This document shows, piece after piece, positions 1 through 6,369 of a stretch of DNA of 6,655 nt. Both the position numbers and the translations under genes were made by a program. How positions within the stretch are numbered: position 1 is the stretch's first letter; each line of letters opens with the position of its first letter. Source of the stretch: Candidatus Uhrbacteria bacterium CG_4_9_14_3_um_filter_36_7. GTDB taxonomy: Bacteria > Patescibacteriota > Patescibacteriia > UBA9934 > GWF2-40-263. The notes under the pieces were generated by a model. It had not been told where the DNA came from, made no database searches, and saw only the letters and a program-made list of their open reading frames with translations. The stretch is from NCBI GenBank assembly GCA_002791255.1, contig PFWS01000058.1, positions 1 to 6,655 of the forward strand, read 5' to 3'.

Positions 1-976
1 CATTATTATACATCTCTACGATTGAAATAGGATCAATCACATTATCAAGTGATTTACTCATTTTCTCTCCGTTAACCGTAAAAAATCCATGAGCAAATAC
101 TTGTTGTGGCAGAGGAAGCCCAGCGGATAAAAGCATGGCTGGCCAAAGAGCACAATGAAATTTAATTATGTCTTTTCCAACTAGATGTTGAACACTTCCC
201 CACCACTTTTCAAAATTTGCATCATCTTTTCCAAATCCAATACCAGAAAGATAATTAATTAAAGCATCGAACCAGACATAGATACGCTGTGTAGAATCAC
301 CTGGTACAGGAATACCCCACTCAAGGGTTGATCTTGAAATGGAAATATCGACCATGAAATCTTTTATATAGTTTATAACTTCATTTTTGCGACTTATAGG
401 CTGAATAAAATCTGGGTGCTGTTCGATATACTCAAGAAGTTCATCTCTATATTTAGTAGCACGGAAAAAATAATTTTTTTCAATAAGTTTTTGTGGTTCT
501 TTTTTGTGATATGGACAAAGCCCATTTTCAAGGTCAGACGGCGTTAAAAATGCCTCGCAAGATGGACAGTATAACCCTTCATAGTCAGCAAGATAAATAT
601 CACCTTTTTCTTGAACTCTTTTCCAAAATATTTCCACAGCTTTATGATGATCTGCTTCTGTGGTTCTGATAAACCTTGTATACGTGATATCTAATTGTTT
701 AAATGTGTTTTGCCAAATATCAGCCATTTCATCTAAATAGGTTTGAATACAATCTCCTTTGCCAGCTTTTTGAGCTGCTTCAATATTTTTTTGACTATTT
801 TCATCTGTTCCAGTAAGAAAAAAAACTTCATCACCTAAAAGTCGATGATAACGCGCAAGCACATCGGCAGCTATAGTTGTGTAGGCACTACCAACATGAG
901 GTTTGGCATTGATATAGTAGATTGGAGTGGTTATGTAGAAATTACGGTTTGACATTGGGGATTGGATATTAGACAT
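1..976 (-). CDS. metG: Methionyl-tRNA synthetase, partial (C-terminus beyond left edge)
   Basis: Class I aminoacyl-tRNA synthetase that charges tRNA-Met with methionine in the cytoplasm. About 325 N-terminal residues are present and the frame runs off the left edge. The catalytic core is complete: FYITTPIYY (13-21), a HIGH-type motif PHVG (26-29), LTGTDEN (54-60), a zinc knuckle with C137, C140, C154 and H157 (CPSC then CPYH), YVWFDALINY (233-242), HLVGKDIIKFH (264-274) and the KMSKS loop (305-309). The anticodon-binding and any C-terminal domain lie outside the window. ATG at 976 gives the longest product. ATG at 955 (residue 8, MSNRNFYITT) fits usual MetRS N-termini equally well, and neither has a Shine-Dalgarno. 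It is the last visible gene of the minus-strand operon, 41 nt after rsmI. rsmI next to a MetRS gene is also a known Firmicutes arrangement (Bacillus yabC-metS region). Identity is certain; the start is not. Confidence 0.97.
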   Translation of the reverse strand, partial: MSNIQSPMSNRNFYITTPIYYINAKPHVGSAYTTIAADVLARYHRLLGDEVFFLTGTDENSQKNIEAAQKAGKGDCIQTYLDEMADIWQNTFKQLDITYTRFIRTTEADHHKAVEIFWKRVQEKGDIYLADYEGLYCPSCEAFLTPSDLENGLCPYHKKEPQKLIEKNYFFRATKYRDELLEYIEQHPDFIQPISRKNEVINYIKDFMVDISISRSTLEWGIPVPGDSTQRIYVWFDALINYLSGIGFGKDDANFEKWWGSVQHLVGKDIIKFHCALWPAMLLSAGLPLPQQVFAHGFFTVNGEKMSKSLDNVIDPISIVEMYNN

Positions 977-1000
977 ATGGTTAAGAATTTTTATTCAAAA

Positions 1001-1036
1001 AAGTTCTTCAAGTTCATTTAGTTCTTTAAGTTCTTT
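1001..1036. repeat. Four tandem 9-bp repeats at the rsmI stop
   Basis: Four back-to-back 9-mers on the plus strand: AAGTTCTTC, AAGTTCATT, TAGTTCTTT and AAGTTCTTT. They begin inside the last rsmI codons and run into the rsmI-metG spacer. On the minus (coding) strand the unit is AAAGAACTT-like. In the frame that rsmI does not use it spells KEL-KEL-NEL-EEL, then F and a TGA stop at 995-997. The array is seen directly; any function is unknown. Confidence 0.8.
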
Positions 1037-1710
1037 TTCCCTACAACCACTACCCATTCGCCACGAATACTACCAATTTTTATCTTTGTTGTCACTTGTT
1101 TTGCACAGCCTCGATAAATAGTTTCATGTAATTTTGTCAGTTCTTTACAGACCACCAGTGGTCGACTCGGGATAATTTCTTCAAGTGACTGCATTGTCTT
1201 TAAAATCCGATACGGAGATTCATAAAAAACTATTGTTGACTGCATGATGGCAAGGCGTTCAAAAAATGTTTTACGTCCTTTTTTATTAGGTGGAAAACCA
1301 AGAAAAATAAATTCATCTGTAGGAAATCCACAAATAGACAAAGCAGCTATAGCCGCACAAGAGCCTGGAATCGGATAAATAATTACAGGAATATCTGCTT
1401 GCACTATTTGCTCAATTAGTTTTCCACCAGGATCACTTATTCCAGGGGTTCCAGCGTCAGTAACAAGCGCTAGATTTTTACCTTCTTTAAAAAAATTAAA
1501 AATTTCTCTAACGCGTTTCTCATCTGAATGTTCATGAAAGCTTAAACTTGGTTTTTTAATCTGATAATGATCTAATAATTTTTTCGTAACACGAGTATCT
1601 TCACATAAAATCAAATCTACTTCTTGTAAAGTAGTAAGAGCTCGAGCAGATATATCTTTAAGATTTCCAATCGGAGTGGCAACAATGAATAATTTAGATA
1701 ATTGAGACAT
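1018..1710 (-). CDS. rsmI: 16S rRNA (cytidine1402-2'-O)-methyltransferase
   Basis: SAM-dependent tetrapyrrole-methylase-fold enzyme that 2'-O-methylates C1402 in the decoding centre of 16S rRNA. It has 230 residues with the family signatures in order: ATPIGNL (11-17), CEDTR (36-40), VTDAGTPGISDPG (83-95), PIPGSCAAIAAL (113-124), FYESPYR (162-168), KELTKLHE (189-196) and GEWVVVV (217-223). It is shorter than the roughly 286-residue E. coli enzyme because it stops right after the methylase fold, with no C-terminal extension. I chose ATG 1710 because MSQLSKLFIVATPIG matches the family's start. An upstream in-frame ATG at 1749 would add 13 unlikely residues and lengthen the overlap with thiI. The chosen start overlaps the thiI stop by 17 nt, suggesting translational coupling. 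The last codons run into a 9-bp tandem repeat. Confidence 0.96.
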   Translation of the reverse strand: MSQLSKLFIVATPIGNLKDISARALTTLQEVDLILCEDTRVTKKLLDHYQIKKPSLSFHEHSDEKRVREIFNFFKEGKNLALVTDAGTPGISDPGGKLIEQIVQADIPVIIYPIPGSCAAIAALSICGFPTDEFIFLGFPPNKKGRKTFFERLAIMQSTIVFYESPYRILKTMQSLEEIIPSRPLVVCKELTKLHETIYRGCAKQVTTKIKIGSIRGEWVVVVGKKNLKN

Positions 1711-2875
1711 ATTCAATTTTTTTTTCCATTTGAGAAAGCAAATCGTCAACAGACAATTTTTTTTCTTCTGCTTCTAAAATAAGTTTAGAGGAACGAGTAA
1801 CAGGATGTCGAGGAGTAAATAAAGTACAACAATCGTCATGAGGTAAAATCGAAATTGTATATGTCCCAATCTGTTTTGCTTCATCAATAATTTGATTTTT
1901 ATCAAAACCAATTAACGGACGAAAAATTGGCAAGTATACAGCTTCTTGAATGTTACTTATATTTTCAATAGTTTGAGAAGCAACTTGTCCAAGACATTCA
2001 CCAGTTACAAGTGCTTGAGCTTTTATTTTTCGTGCAAGGCGCTGTGCTAAACGAACCATAAAACGACGATAAAGAATCACCCGATAATCAGCTCGGGTTT
2101 CAATCATGATTTTTTTTTGTGTTTCAATAAACGGAACTAGAAATAAATCTGTTTTAATTTGCCGTTGTGATAAAATTTTTGCTACATCTCTTACTTTTGT
2201 GATCGAAGCTTCGTCTGTATAAGGATAGCTATGAAAATGAATGAATACAACTTCACATCCACGCCGCATCATTTGGTAAGCAGCTACAGGTGAATCAATT
2301 CCACCAGAAAGCAAACAAAGCACTTTGCCAGCCGTTCCCACAGGTAGTCCACCTGGCCCAGATTTTTTTTCAGTCCCAATAAAAGCCCACTCTTCAACGA
2401 GTTCAATAAAAACCGTTACATCTGGATTATCTAAATCGACTTGGACATCTTTAAAATAATCAAGGCAAACAGATCCTATTGATCGTTCAAGATCAATTGA
2501 ATAAAAAGGAAGTGATTTATTTGATCGTTTGACTTTTATCCTAAATGAATGCCAGGCAGTTTGTTGTGATCTTAGAATTTTAATTACTACCTTTCCAATT
2601 TCTTCGTTATTTATCTGTGTTTGAATAACCGGCAAAATAGAAGTAATTCCAAAAATAGTGGTAAGTTTTTTAAGTATCTTAATAACAGATGATTTGGGTT
2701 CAATAGATGTTAATGAAAGCAAAAGCCGTCCAGAAATACGTCTGACAGGTAAAGCTGTTTTTTCTTTAATCATTTGAATAAGTTTATACTCAAAATCAGA
2801 TCGATTTTTACCTTTTAAAGCAATTTCTCCATAGTGAATAATACAATGACTCGCTTGATTTATATCTTCAATCAT
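1694..2875 (-). CDS. thiI: tRNA 4-thiouridine synthase ThiI (no rhodanese domain)
   Basis: ATP-dependent enzyme that adenylates U8 of tRNA and inserts sulfur to make s4U, a near-UV sensor. The sulfur comes from a cysteine desulfurase that is not in this window. It has 393 residues. The N-terminal ferredoxin-like region carries YGEIALKGKNR (15-25), a THUMP domain covers about 60-165, the PP-loop motif SGGIDS is at 190-195, TGECLGQVASQT at 291-302 and a DDCC...F motif at 347-353. The protein ends about 40 residues later, so the rhodanese domain of E. coli ThiI is absent, as in many Firmicutes-type proteins near 400 residues. Known family behaviour therefore supports tRNA thiolation; a role in thiamine thiazole synthesis is less certain. 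The ATG overlaps the DUF3179 stop by 8 nt (ATGATTGA) and the 3' end overlaps rsmI, so it is the central gene of a tight operon. Confidence 0.96.
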   Translation of the reverse strand: MIEDINQASHCIIHYGEIALKGKNRSDFEYKLIQMIKEKTALPVRRISGRLLLSLTSIEPKSSVIKILKKLTTIFGITSILPVIQTQINNEEIGKVVIKILRSQQTAWHSFRIKVKRSNKSLPFYSIDLERSIGSVCLDYFKDVQVDLDNPDVTVFIELVEEWAFIGTEKKSGPGGLPVGTAGKVLCLLSGGIDSPVAAYQMMRRGCEVVFIHFHSYPYTDEASITKVRDVAKILSQRQIKTDLFLVPFIETQKKIMIETRADYRVILYRRFMVRLAQRLARKIKAQALVTGECLGQVASQTIENISNIQEAVYLPIFRPLIGFDKNQIIDEAKQIGTYTISILPHDDCCTLFTPRHPVTRSSKLILEAEEKKLSVDDLLSQMEKKIEYVSII

Positions 2876-3782
2876 AGACTAGTGTTTGTGGATAGACATC
2901 TACCCAAACAAACCAAAAACTTGGAATAAGTACTTGGTTTGAGGTAACTGTTTGTTTTTCTTCATCAAATGAAATTAGTATCTGTTCATTTTCAAATGTT
3001 TCTTCAATGGTTTTTTGTTTTTGAATGATTTCAAGTGTATAGGCTTTTGTTTTTCCATTAATGTTTACTCCATAAATAAGCGCTTTAGGAAAAAGACGAT
3101 TATCAAAATTTGTTAAAGGAAAATAAATATCATTATTGCTTATATATTCTCGATAAGGATTTTGAGTATAATCGTATTCAAATCCAGTATGATAGGAAAG
3201 TACTTGGCCATTTGGATGATGAGCTTTAAATTGTTTCCAAGTCATTAACTCAGATGGATAAAGTTCGAGTGTTTGACTGGATAATATACCTTGAATTACC
3301 CTGGCTTCTATTTGAGACCACACAGATTGGGTTTGCTGATCATAAAAATACAATTGATTATGGTTACTGATCGAATAAGGGTGAAATAGAAATGGATCTG
3401 ATGATTGACTTAAAGGACGCTTAAAAACAAGGGTTGTGTGAGAAAGTGGATTATAAGTAATTGCAAGTGGTTCGTTCATAAAATCATCATTAATGATTTT
3501 ATGAACGCGCAGAATCATTAAAGGATAAAAACGAGAAATATTTGAAGAAGAAATAATAATACCAGGCTCATCATTATCAAAAAAAGCATCTGCTTCAAAA
3601 ACAGAATCAAATATAGGTTGATCAAGAGAAACAAATCTCTGATCTTGAATATTTTTACGTTCTAATAGTTGATCCTGAGAAGCAAGTGGTGTTTGCAAAA
3701 GAGGAATACAAAATAACCAATAGGTGTATCCAATTGTTGCAAAAATGATCGTGCCTAAAATAAAACGAAAAATCCATTTCAT
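2868..3782 (-). CDS. DUF3179 family protein with N-terminal membrane anchor
   Basis: Biochemical role unknown. Residues 4-28 form one hydrophobic segment after MKW, most likely a signal anchor with the rest of the protein outside the membrane. The remainder fits DUF3179: PLMILRVHKIIND (87-99), AITYNPLSHTTLVF (107-120), LYFYDQQTQSVWSQ (144-157), TLELYPSELMTW (171-182), FPLTNFDNRLFPK (221-233), YGVNINGKTKAYTL (237-250) and a C-terminal FWFVWVDVYPQT (289-300). Unusually, the family's TYCPLCGT-type cysteine motif reads TYNPLSHT here, so both cysteines are gone; the only cysteine left is C25 in the anchor. If those cysteines bind a cofactor or form a disulfide in relatives, that function is lost here. 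It is the first gene of the minus-strand operon and ends in TGA. A perfect 15-bp inverted repeat lies in codons for about residues 92-103. The family call is firm; the function is open. Confidence 0.88.
   Translation of the reverse strand: MKWIFRFILGTIIFATIGYTYWLFCIPLLQTPLASQDQLLERKNIQDQRFVSLDQPIFDSVFEADAFFDNDEPGIIISSSNISRFYPLMILRVHKIINDDFMNEPLAITYNPLSHTTLVFKRPLSQSSDPFLFHPYSISNHNQLYFYDQQTQSVWSQIEARVIQGILSSQTLELYPSELMTWKQFKAHHPNGQVLSYHTGFEYDYTQNPYREYISNNDIYFPLTNFDNRLFPKALIYGVNINGKTKAYTLEIIQKQKTIEETFENEQILISFDEEKQTVTSNQVLIPSFWFVWVDVYPQTLVYD
3473..3507. repeat. Perfect 15-bp inverted repeat inside the DUF3179 gene
   Basis: The arms at 3473-3487 (CGTTCATAAAATCAT) and 3493-3507 (ATGATTTTATGAACG) are perfectly complementary around a 5-nt loop (CATTA on the plus strand). 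The minus-strand mRNA could fold this into a 15-bp hairpin within the codons for residues 92-103. No T-tract follows on either strand, so it is not an intrinsic terminator. Confidence 0.85.
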
Positions 3783-3791
3783 ATTTTCTTT

Positions 3792-3820
3792 AGCCTAACA
3801 AACATTTTTGGTTTGACCAA
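3792..3820 (-). promoter_or_regulatory. Candidate promoter of the DUF3179-thiI-rsmI-metG operon
   Basis: On the minus strand, TTGGTC (3820-3815) and TAGGCT (3797-3792) are separated by 17 bp, with a TGT extended -10 just before TAGGCT. The -10 is poor (3 of 6). Predicted transcription would begin only a few bases before the ATG at 3782, giving an almost leaderless mRNA. The -35 lies on the same bases as the -35 of the divergent peroxiredoxin promoter. I found no better candidate in the 90-bp gap, but the operon could also start inside the peroxiredoxin gene. Confidence 0.3.
3808..3820. promoter_or_regulatory. Operator-like palindrome over the peroxiredoxin -35
   Basis: TTGGT-TTG-ACCAA is a 13-bp inverted repeat with 5-bp arms that covers the -35 hexamers of both divergent promoter candidates. 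A regulator bound here could control both sides. It does not match PerR or OxyR boxes that I know, and a palindrome this short can arise by chance. Confidence 0.22.
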
Positions 3821-3841
3821 GAGGAAAGGATTTTCTAAAAT
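3813..3841 (+). promoter_or_regulatory. Sigma70-type promoter of the peroxiredoxin gene
   Basis: TTGACC (3813-3818) and TAAAAT (3836-3841) with the optimal 17-bp spacer; each hexamer has one mismatch from consensus. The expected start near 3848 leaves an AT-rich leader of about 25 nt before the ATG at 3873, without a Shine-Dalgarno. The arrangement matches the promoter at 6314-6342. Confidence 0.7.
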
Positions 3842-3872
3842 ATGATACATAATTAACTATTCATATTTTTTT

Positions 3873-4433
3873 ATGGCATTTACACAAGAAGAAGAACGAG
3901 CCCCACAGCTTGCCTATGTTGGACGTGCGGCTCCTGATTTCACTGCAGAAGGTGTTGATGGAAAAGGAGAATTTCATACCTATTCTTTACGTGATTTTAA
4001 AAATAAATGGGTGGTTCTTTTTTTCTATCCGCTTGATTTTACATTTGTTTGCCCAACAGAAATTACAGAATTTTCTGATAGAATAGATGAATTTAAACAG
4101 CTTGATGCGGTTATTTTGGGAATGTCTACAGATTCCGTTCATTCGCACAAAGCTTGGCTTAAAGATTTAGGAGAACTTAAATATCCCCTTTTGGCTGATA
4201 TGAGTCATGATATTTCTCGTGATTTTGGAGTGCTTATTCCAGAACGTGGTATTGCTCTTCGTGGAACATTCGTGATTGATCCAGATGGAATTTTACGTTA
4301 TGCACTTTATCATGATTTAAGTGTTGGTCGTTCGGTTGATGAAGTGGTGCGTGTACTGCATGCTCTTCAAACAGGAGAACTTTGTCCAGCTTCTTGGCGA
4401 CCTGGTCAAAAAACTCTTGGAGCCACTGGATAA
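3873..4433 (+). CDS. Typical 2-Cys peroxiredoxin (AhpC/Prx1 type)
   Basis: Cytoplasmic thiol peroxidase that reduces H2O2 and organic hydroperoxides. It has 186 residues and a thioredoxin fold. The peroxidatic cysteine C60 lies in FYPLDFTFVCPTE, with active-site P53 and T57. A conserved Arg, R130, lies in LRGTFVIDPDG. The resolving cysteine C171 lies in GELCPASWRPG. Both catalytic cysteines are present, so an intersubunit disulfide mechanism is expected. The protein ends 15 residues after C171 (ending TLGATG), with no C-terminal YF motif; by family knowledge that favours resistance to overoxidation. No reductase (AhpF or thioredoxin reductase) is in the window. The glutaredoxin gene convergent on its right, sharing its terminator, is a possible but unproven partner. 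It is a single-gene unit with its own promoter. The ATG at 3873 is well placed and has no Shine-Dalgarno. Confidence 0.96.
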   Translation: MAFTQEEERAPQLAYVGRAAPDFTAEGVDGKGEFHTYSLRDFKNKWVVLFFYPLDFTFVCPTEITEFSDRIDEFKQLDAVILGMSTDSVHSHKAWLKDLGELKYPLLADMSHDISRDFGVLIPERGIALRGTFVIDPDGILRYALYHDLSVGRSVDEVVRVLHALQTGELCPASWRPGQKTLGATG

Positions 4434-4440
4434 ATAATAC

Positions 4441-4473
4441 AAAAACAGAGTCTTTTAAAAAGACTCTGTTTTT
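4441..4473. terminator. Bidirectional terminator between peroxiredoxin and glutaredoxin
   Basis: Arms 4446-4455 (CAGAGTCTTT) and 4459-4468 (AAAGACTCTG) form a perfect 10-bp stem with a 3-nt loop. It is flanked by five A's on the left and a long T-run on the right, so it can terminate both the plus-strand peroxiredoxin mRNA and the minus-strand pepA-glutaredoxin mRNA. Confidence 0.92.
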
Positions 4474-4481
4474 TTATTTTT

Positions 4482-4715
4482 TTAAACTTCTTTAAGAAGT
4501 TCTTCTATTTTTTTTGGATTAAATCCAACCACTATTTTACCTGCAATATCTAAAACCGGAACACCAGTTTGTTGTGATTTTTCCATCATTTCTTGTGCGG
4601 CTTGGTGATCTATTTCTACATCTTTTTCTTGATAGTCAAAAGCTTGTTTTTCAAGAAAGGTTTTTGCTTTTTTACAAAACGGACAATAAGCAGTGGTATA
4701 GATCGTGATTTTCAT
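4482..4715 (-). CDS. Glutaredoxin-family protein (CPFC active site)
   Basis: Small cytoplasmic dithiol-disulfide oxidoreductase of 77 residues, the usual size for a bacterial glutaredoxin. It starts MKITIYTTAYCPFCKK with redox-active C11 and C14 in a CPFC motif. TGVPVLDIAGKIVVGFN carries the cis-proline loop (TGVPV) and the GF segment of the glutathione-binding region; the C-terminal helix is KKIEELLKEV. CPFC sits between the classical Grx CPYC and other thioredoxin-fold variants, so the electron donor (glutathione or a thioredoxin-reductase-like enzyme) cannot be told from sequence. I chose ATG 4715. The frame stays open to an upstream ATG at 4868, but that adds a leucine-rich stretch lying entirely inside pepA in another frame. 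It follows the pepA stop by 13 nt and is probably co-transcribed. Confidence 0.93.
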   Translation of the reverse strand: MKITIYTTAYCPFCKKAKTFLEKQAFDYQEKDVEIDHQAAQEMMEKSQQTGVPVLDIAGKIVVGFNPKKIEELLKEV

Positions 4716-4728
4716 AATTTCATTAAAT

Positions 4729-6237
4729 TTATGAAGCATTTCGAACAAGTTCAAGTAATGTACGCACACCAAATCCAGACGCTCCATAAGGCGTGTAAGT
4801 ATTAAGAGGGCGTTCAGCAAAAGCAGGACCAGCAATATCAAGATGAGCCCAAGGGGTTTGAGCAACAAATTCTTCTAAAAACAGAGCTGCTGTAATTGCT
4901 CCACCTTTACGTTTTAATCCAGATACATTATTTAAATCAGCGATCTTTGATTCAAGTGTTTTACGATATTGAGGAACAAGTGGTAAACGCCAACACGATT
5001 CTCCAGCAAGTTTAGCTGCTTCTAAGATATTTTGGGCGACTTTATCATCATTTGAAAACATGCCTATTATTTCATCTCCTAAGGCAACCATACAAGCTCC
5101 GGTTAAAGTTGCTAGATCAATAATCATATCTGGTTTTTGTTTGACTGCGTAACTAAGTGTATCTGCAAGTGTTACGCGACCCTCAGCATCGGTATTAGTA
5201 ACTTCTATTGTTTTTTTATTCATAGCTACAACCACATCACCTGGACGAATTGATCGACCAGAAACCATGTTTTCGCAGACTCCATAAATTCCATGCACTT
5301 CTATAGATGGAGCAAGTAGAGGCAAAGCAGACATAGCTCCTATAACAGAAGCAGCTCCAGCCATATCTTCTTTCATATTTTCCATAAATTCTGCTGGCTT
5401 AAGCGAAAGTCCACCTGAATCAAACGTAATAGCCTTTCCAACAAAGGCATATTTTTTCTTGGCCTTACTTGGTTTATAAATCATGTGGACTAAAAATGGT
5501 TCATGATCACTTCCTTGAGCAATTCCAAGCAAACCACCTGCGCCCATTTTTTCAAGCTGTGTTTTATTATATATACGCATCTGTATTTTTCCTTCTGTTG
5601 CTTTTACCATTGCTTTAGTGCGATTAACAAGATCAATTGGTCGTAATGTTTGAGCTGGTTCGTTGACTAAATCTCGAGCAATAATAGTTGCATTGGCAAA
5701 AATTTCTCCTAACTTTATTCCATTTAAAACTTGAGTGGTAATTTGTCCATTATGTGTAAGAAGAATAATTTCATCTGGATTTTTTTTCGAAATCTTAGAA
5801 GATTTATGACGCAAAAATTCATAAACACCAAGCATCATTCCTTCAATAATTGCTTTTGCAGTTTGCTTTGGATGAAGACCTCCATGGCCAGCACCATGAA
5901 CCACACTTACAACCTTTTTTGCTCCAATAGATCGTGCTTTTTGTAAAGAAAGAGCCGCAGCTGATCGAACAGATTCTTCAGAAAAATCTTTTTCTTTTCC
6001 AAGTCCGACCAATAAAATGCGCTTAGCAGGAATCATACCGTGTGTATAGAGCATAAAACTAGTTTCTGCTTTTGCGCGGAATGATTCTTCTTGAGCGAGG
6101 GTTAATAAAAGACCACCCATGGCTTTATCAACCGAGGCTGTGGCTCCACCAAACGTTTTAAATCCCTCAAATGCATTTAAAACAAGCAAATCACAAGGTT
6201 CTTTTGAAAGATCCCCTTTACGTACGGAGAATTTCAT
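4729..6237 (-). CDS. pepA: Leucyl aminopeptidase, M17 family (PepA)
   Basis: Cytosolic hexameric metalloexopeptidase that releases N-terminal amino acids during peptide turnover. It has 502 residues, full family length. The two-metal catalytic site is complete: K268 and D273 in GKAITFDSGG, K280 in LSLKP, D291 in KEDMAGAA, and D350, E352, R354 in NTDAEGR. These keep the exact spacing of E. coli PepA (K270, D275, K282, D293, D352, E354, R356), shifted by two. Other family segments are DLVNEPAQTLRP (189-200), DLATLTGA (374-381) and PYGASGFGVR (483-492). The N-terminal regulatory domain covers about 1-170. Some PepA proteins also bind DNA; nothing here tests that. It is the first gene of a two-gene unit with the glutaredoxin downstream. 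The ATG at 6237 is preceded by an AT-rich tract with no Shine-Dalgarno. Confidence 0.97.
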   Translation of the reverse strand: MKFSVRKGDLSKEPCDLLVLNAFEGFKTFGGATASVDKAMGGLLLTLAQEESFRAKAETSFMLYTHGMIPAKRILLVGLGKEKDFSEESVRSAAALSLQKARSIGAKKVVSVVHGAGHGGLHPKQTAKAIIEGMMLGVYEFLRHKSSKISKKNPDEIILLTHNGQITTQVLNGIKLGEIFANATIIARDLVNEPAQTLRPIDLVNRTKAMVKATEGKIQMRIYNKTQLEKMGAGGLLGIAQGSDHEPFLVHMIYKPSKAKKKYAFVGKAITFDSGGLSLKPAEFMENMKEDMAGAASVIGAMSALPLLAPSIEVHGIYGVCENMVSGRSIRPGDVVVAMNKKTIEVTNTDAEGRVTLADTLSYAVKQKPDMIIDLATLTGACMVALGDEIIGMFSNDDKVAQNILEAAKLAGESCWRLPLVPQYRKTLESKIADLNNVSGLKRKGGAITAALFLEEFVAQTPWAHLDIAGPAFAERPLNTYTPYGASGFGVRTLLELVRNAS

Positions 6238-6254
6238 ACAGATAAAAATAAAAA

Positions 6255-6285
6255 ATTAAAAGAGAATAATAAGTTAACGTATCAA
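6255..6285 (-). promoter_or_regulatory. Candidate promoter of pepA-glutaredoxin
   Basis: On the minus strand, TTGATA (6285-6280) and TTTAAT (6260-6255) are separated by 19 bp, a rather long spacer. A second option is TTGGCA (6304-6299) with a weak TACGTT 17 bp on. The 76 bp between this ATG and the opposing -35 are very AT-rich, so the choice is uncertain. Confidence 0.3.
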
Positions 6286-6313
6286 AAAAAAGAATTTATG
6301 CCAAGATTTATTT

Positions 6314-6342
6314 TTGACATTTGTTTAAATCTTGTTTAGAAT
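6314..6342 (+). promoter_or_regulatory. Near-consensus sigma70 promoter of the small basic ORF
   Basis: A perfect -35 TTGACA (6314-6319), a 17-bp spacer and TAGAAT (6337-6342), one mismatch from TATAAT. This is the best promoter in the window. Transcription should start near 6349, about 20 nt before the ATG at 6370. Confidence 0.8.
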
Positions 6343-6369
6343 TCACATAAATTTTGAATCAAATATTTT

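Noticed and set aside
991..1017. Eight-codon ORF (MNLKNFFE) between rsmI and metG
   Set aside because: It follows the rsmI stop directly but is formed by the 9-bp repeat array, has no ribosome-binding signal and shows no leader-peptide features such as runs of Met codons.
1711..1749. Longer RsmI start at 1749
   Set aside because: It adds 13 residues absent from the family pattern and would increase the overlap with thiI to 56 nt.
4485..4501. AACTTCTT-T-AAGAAGTT palindrome as a second terminator
   Set aside because: It lies in the last glutaredoxin codons, has almost no loop, and is followed by A's rather than T's on the minus strand; the hairpin at 4446-4468 explains termination.
4593..4805. 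70-codon plus-strand ORF
   Set aside because: Antisense shadow of the glutaredoxin and pepA 3' ends; low-complexity, Phe-rich translation.
4716..4868. N-terminal extension of the glutaredoxin (leucine-rich, membrane-like)
   Set aside because: It lies wholly within the 3' end of pepA in another frame, and the family's natural start is the MKITIY methionine at 4715.
5731..5946. 71-codon plus-strand ORF
   Set aside because: Antisense shadow within pepA, which is strongly supported by conserved active-site residues.
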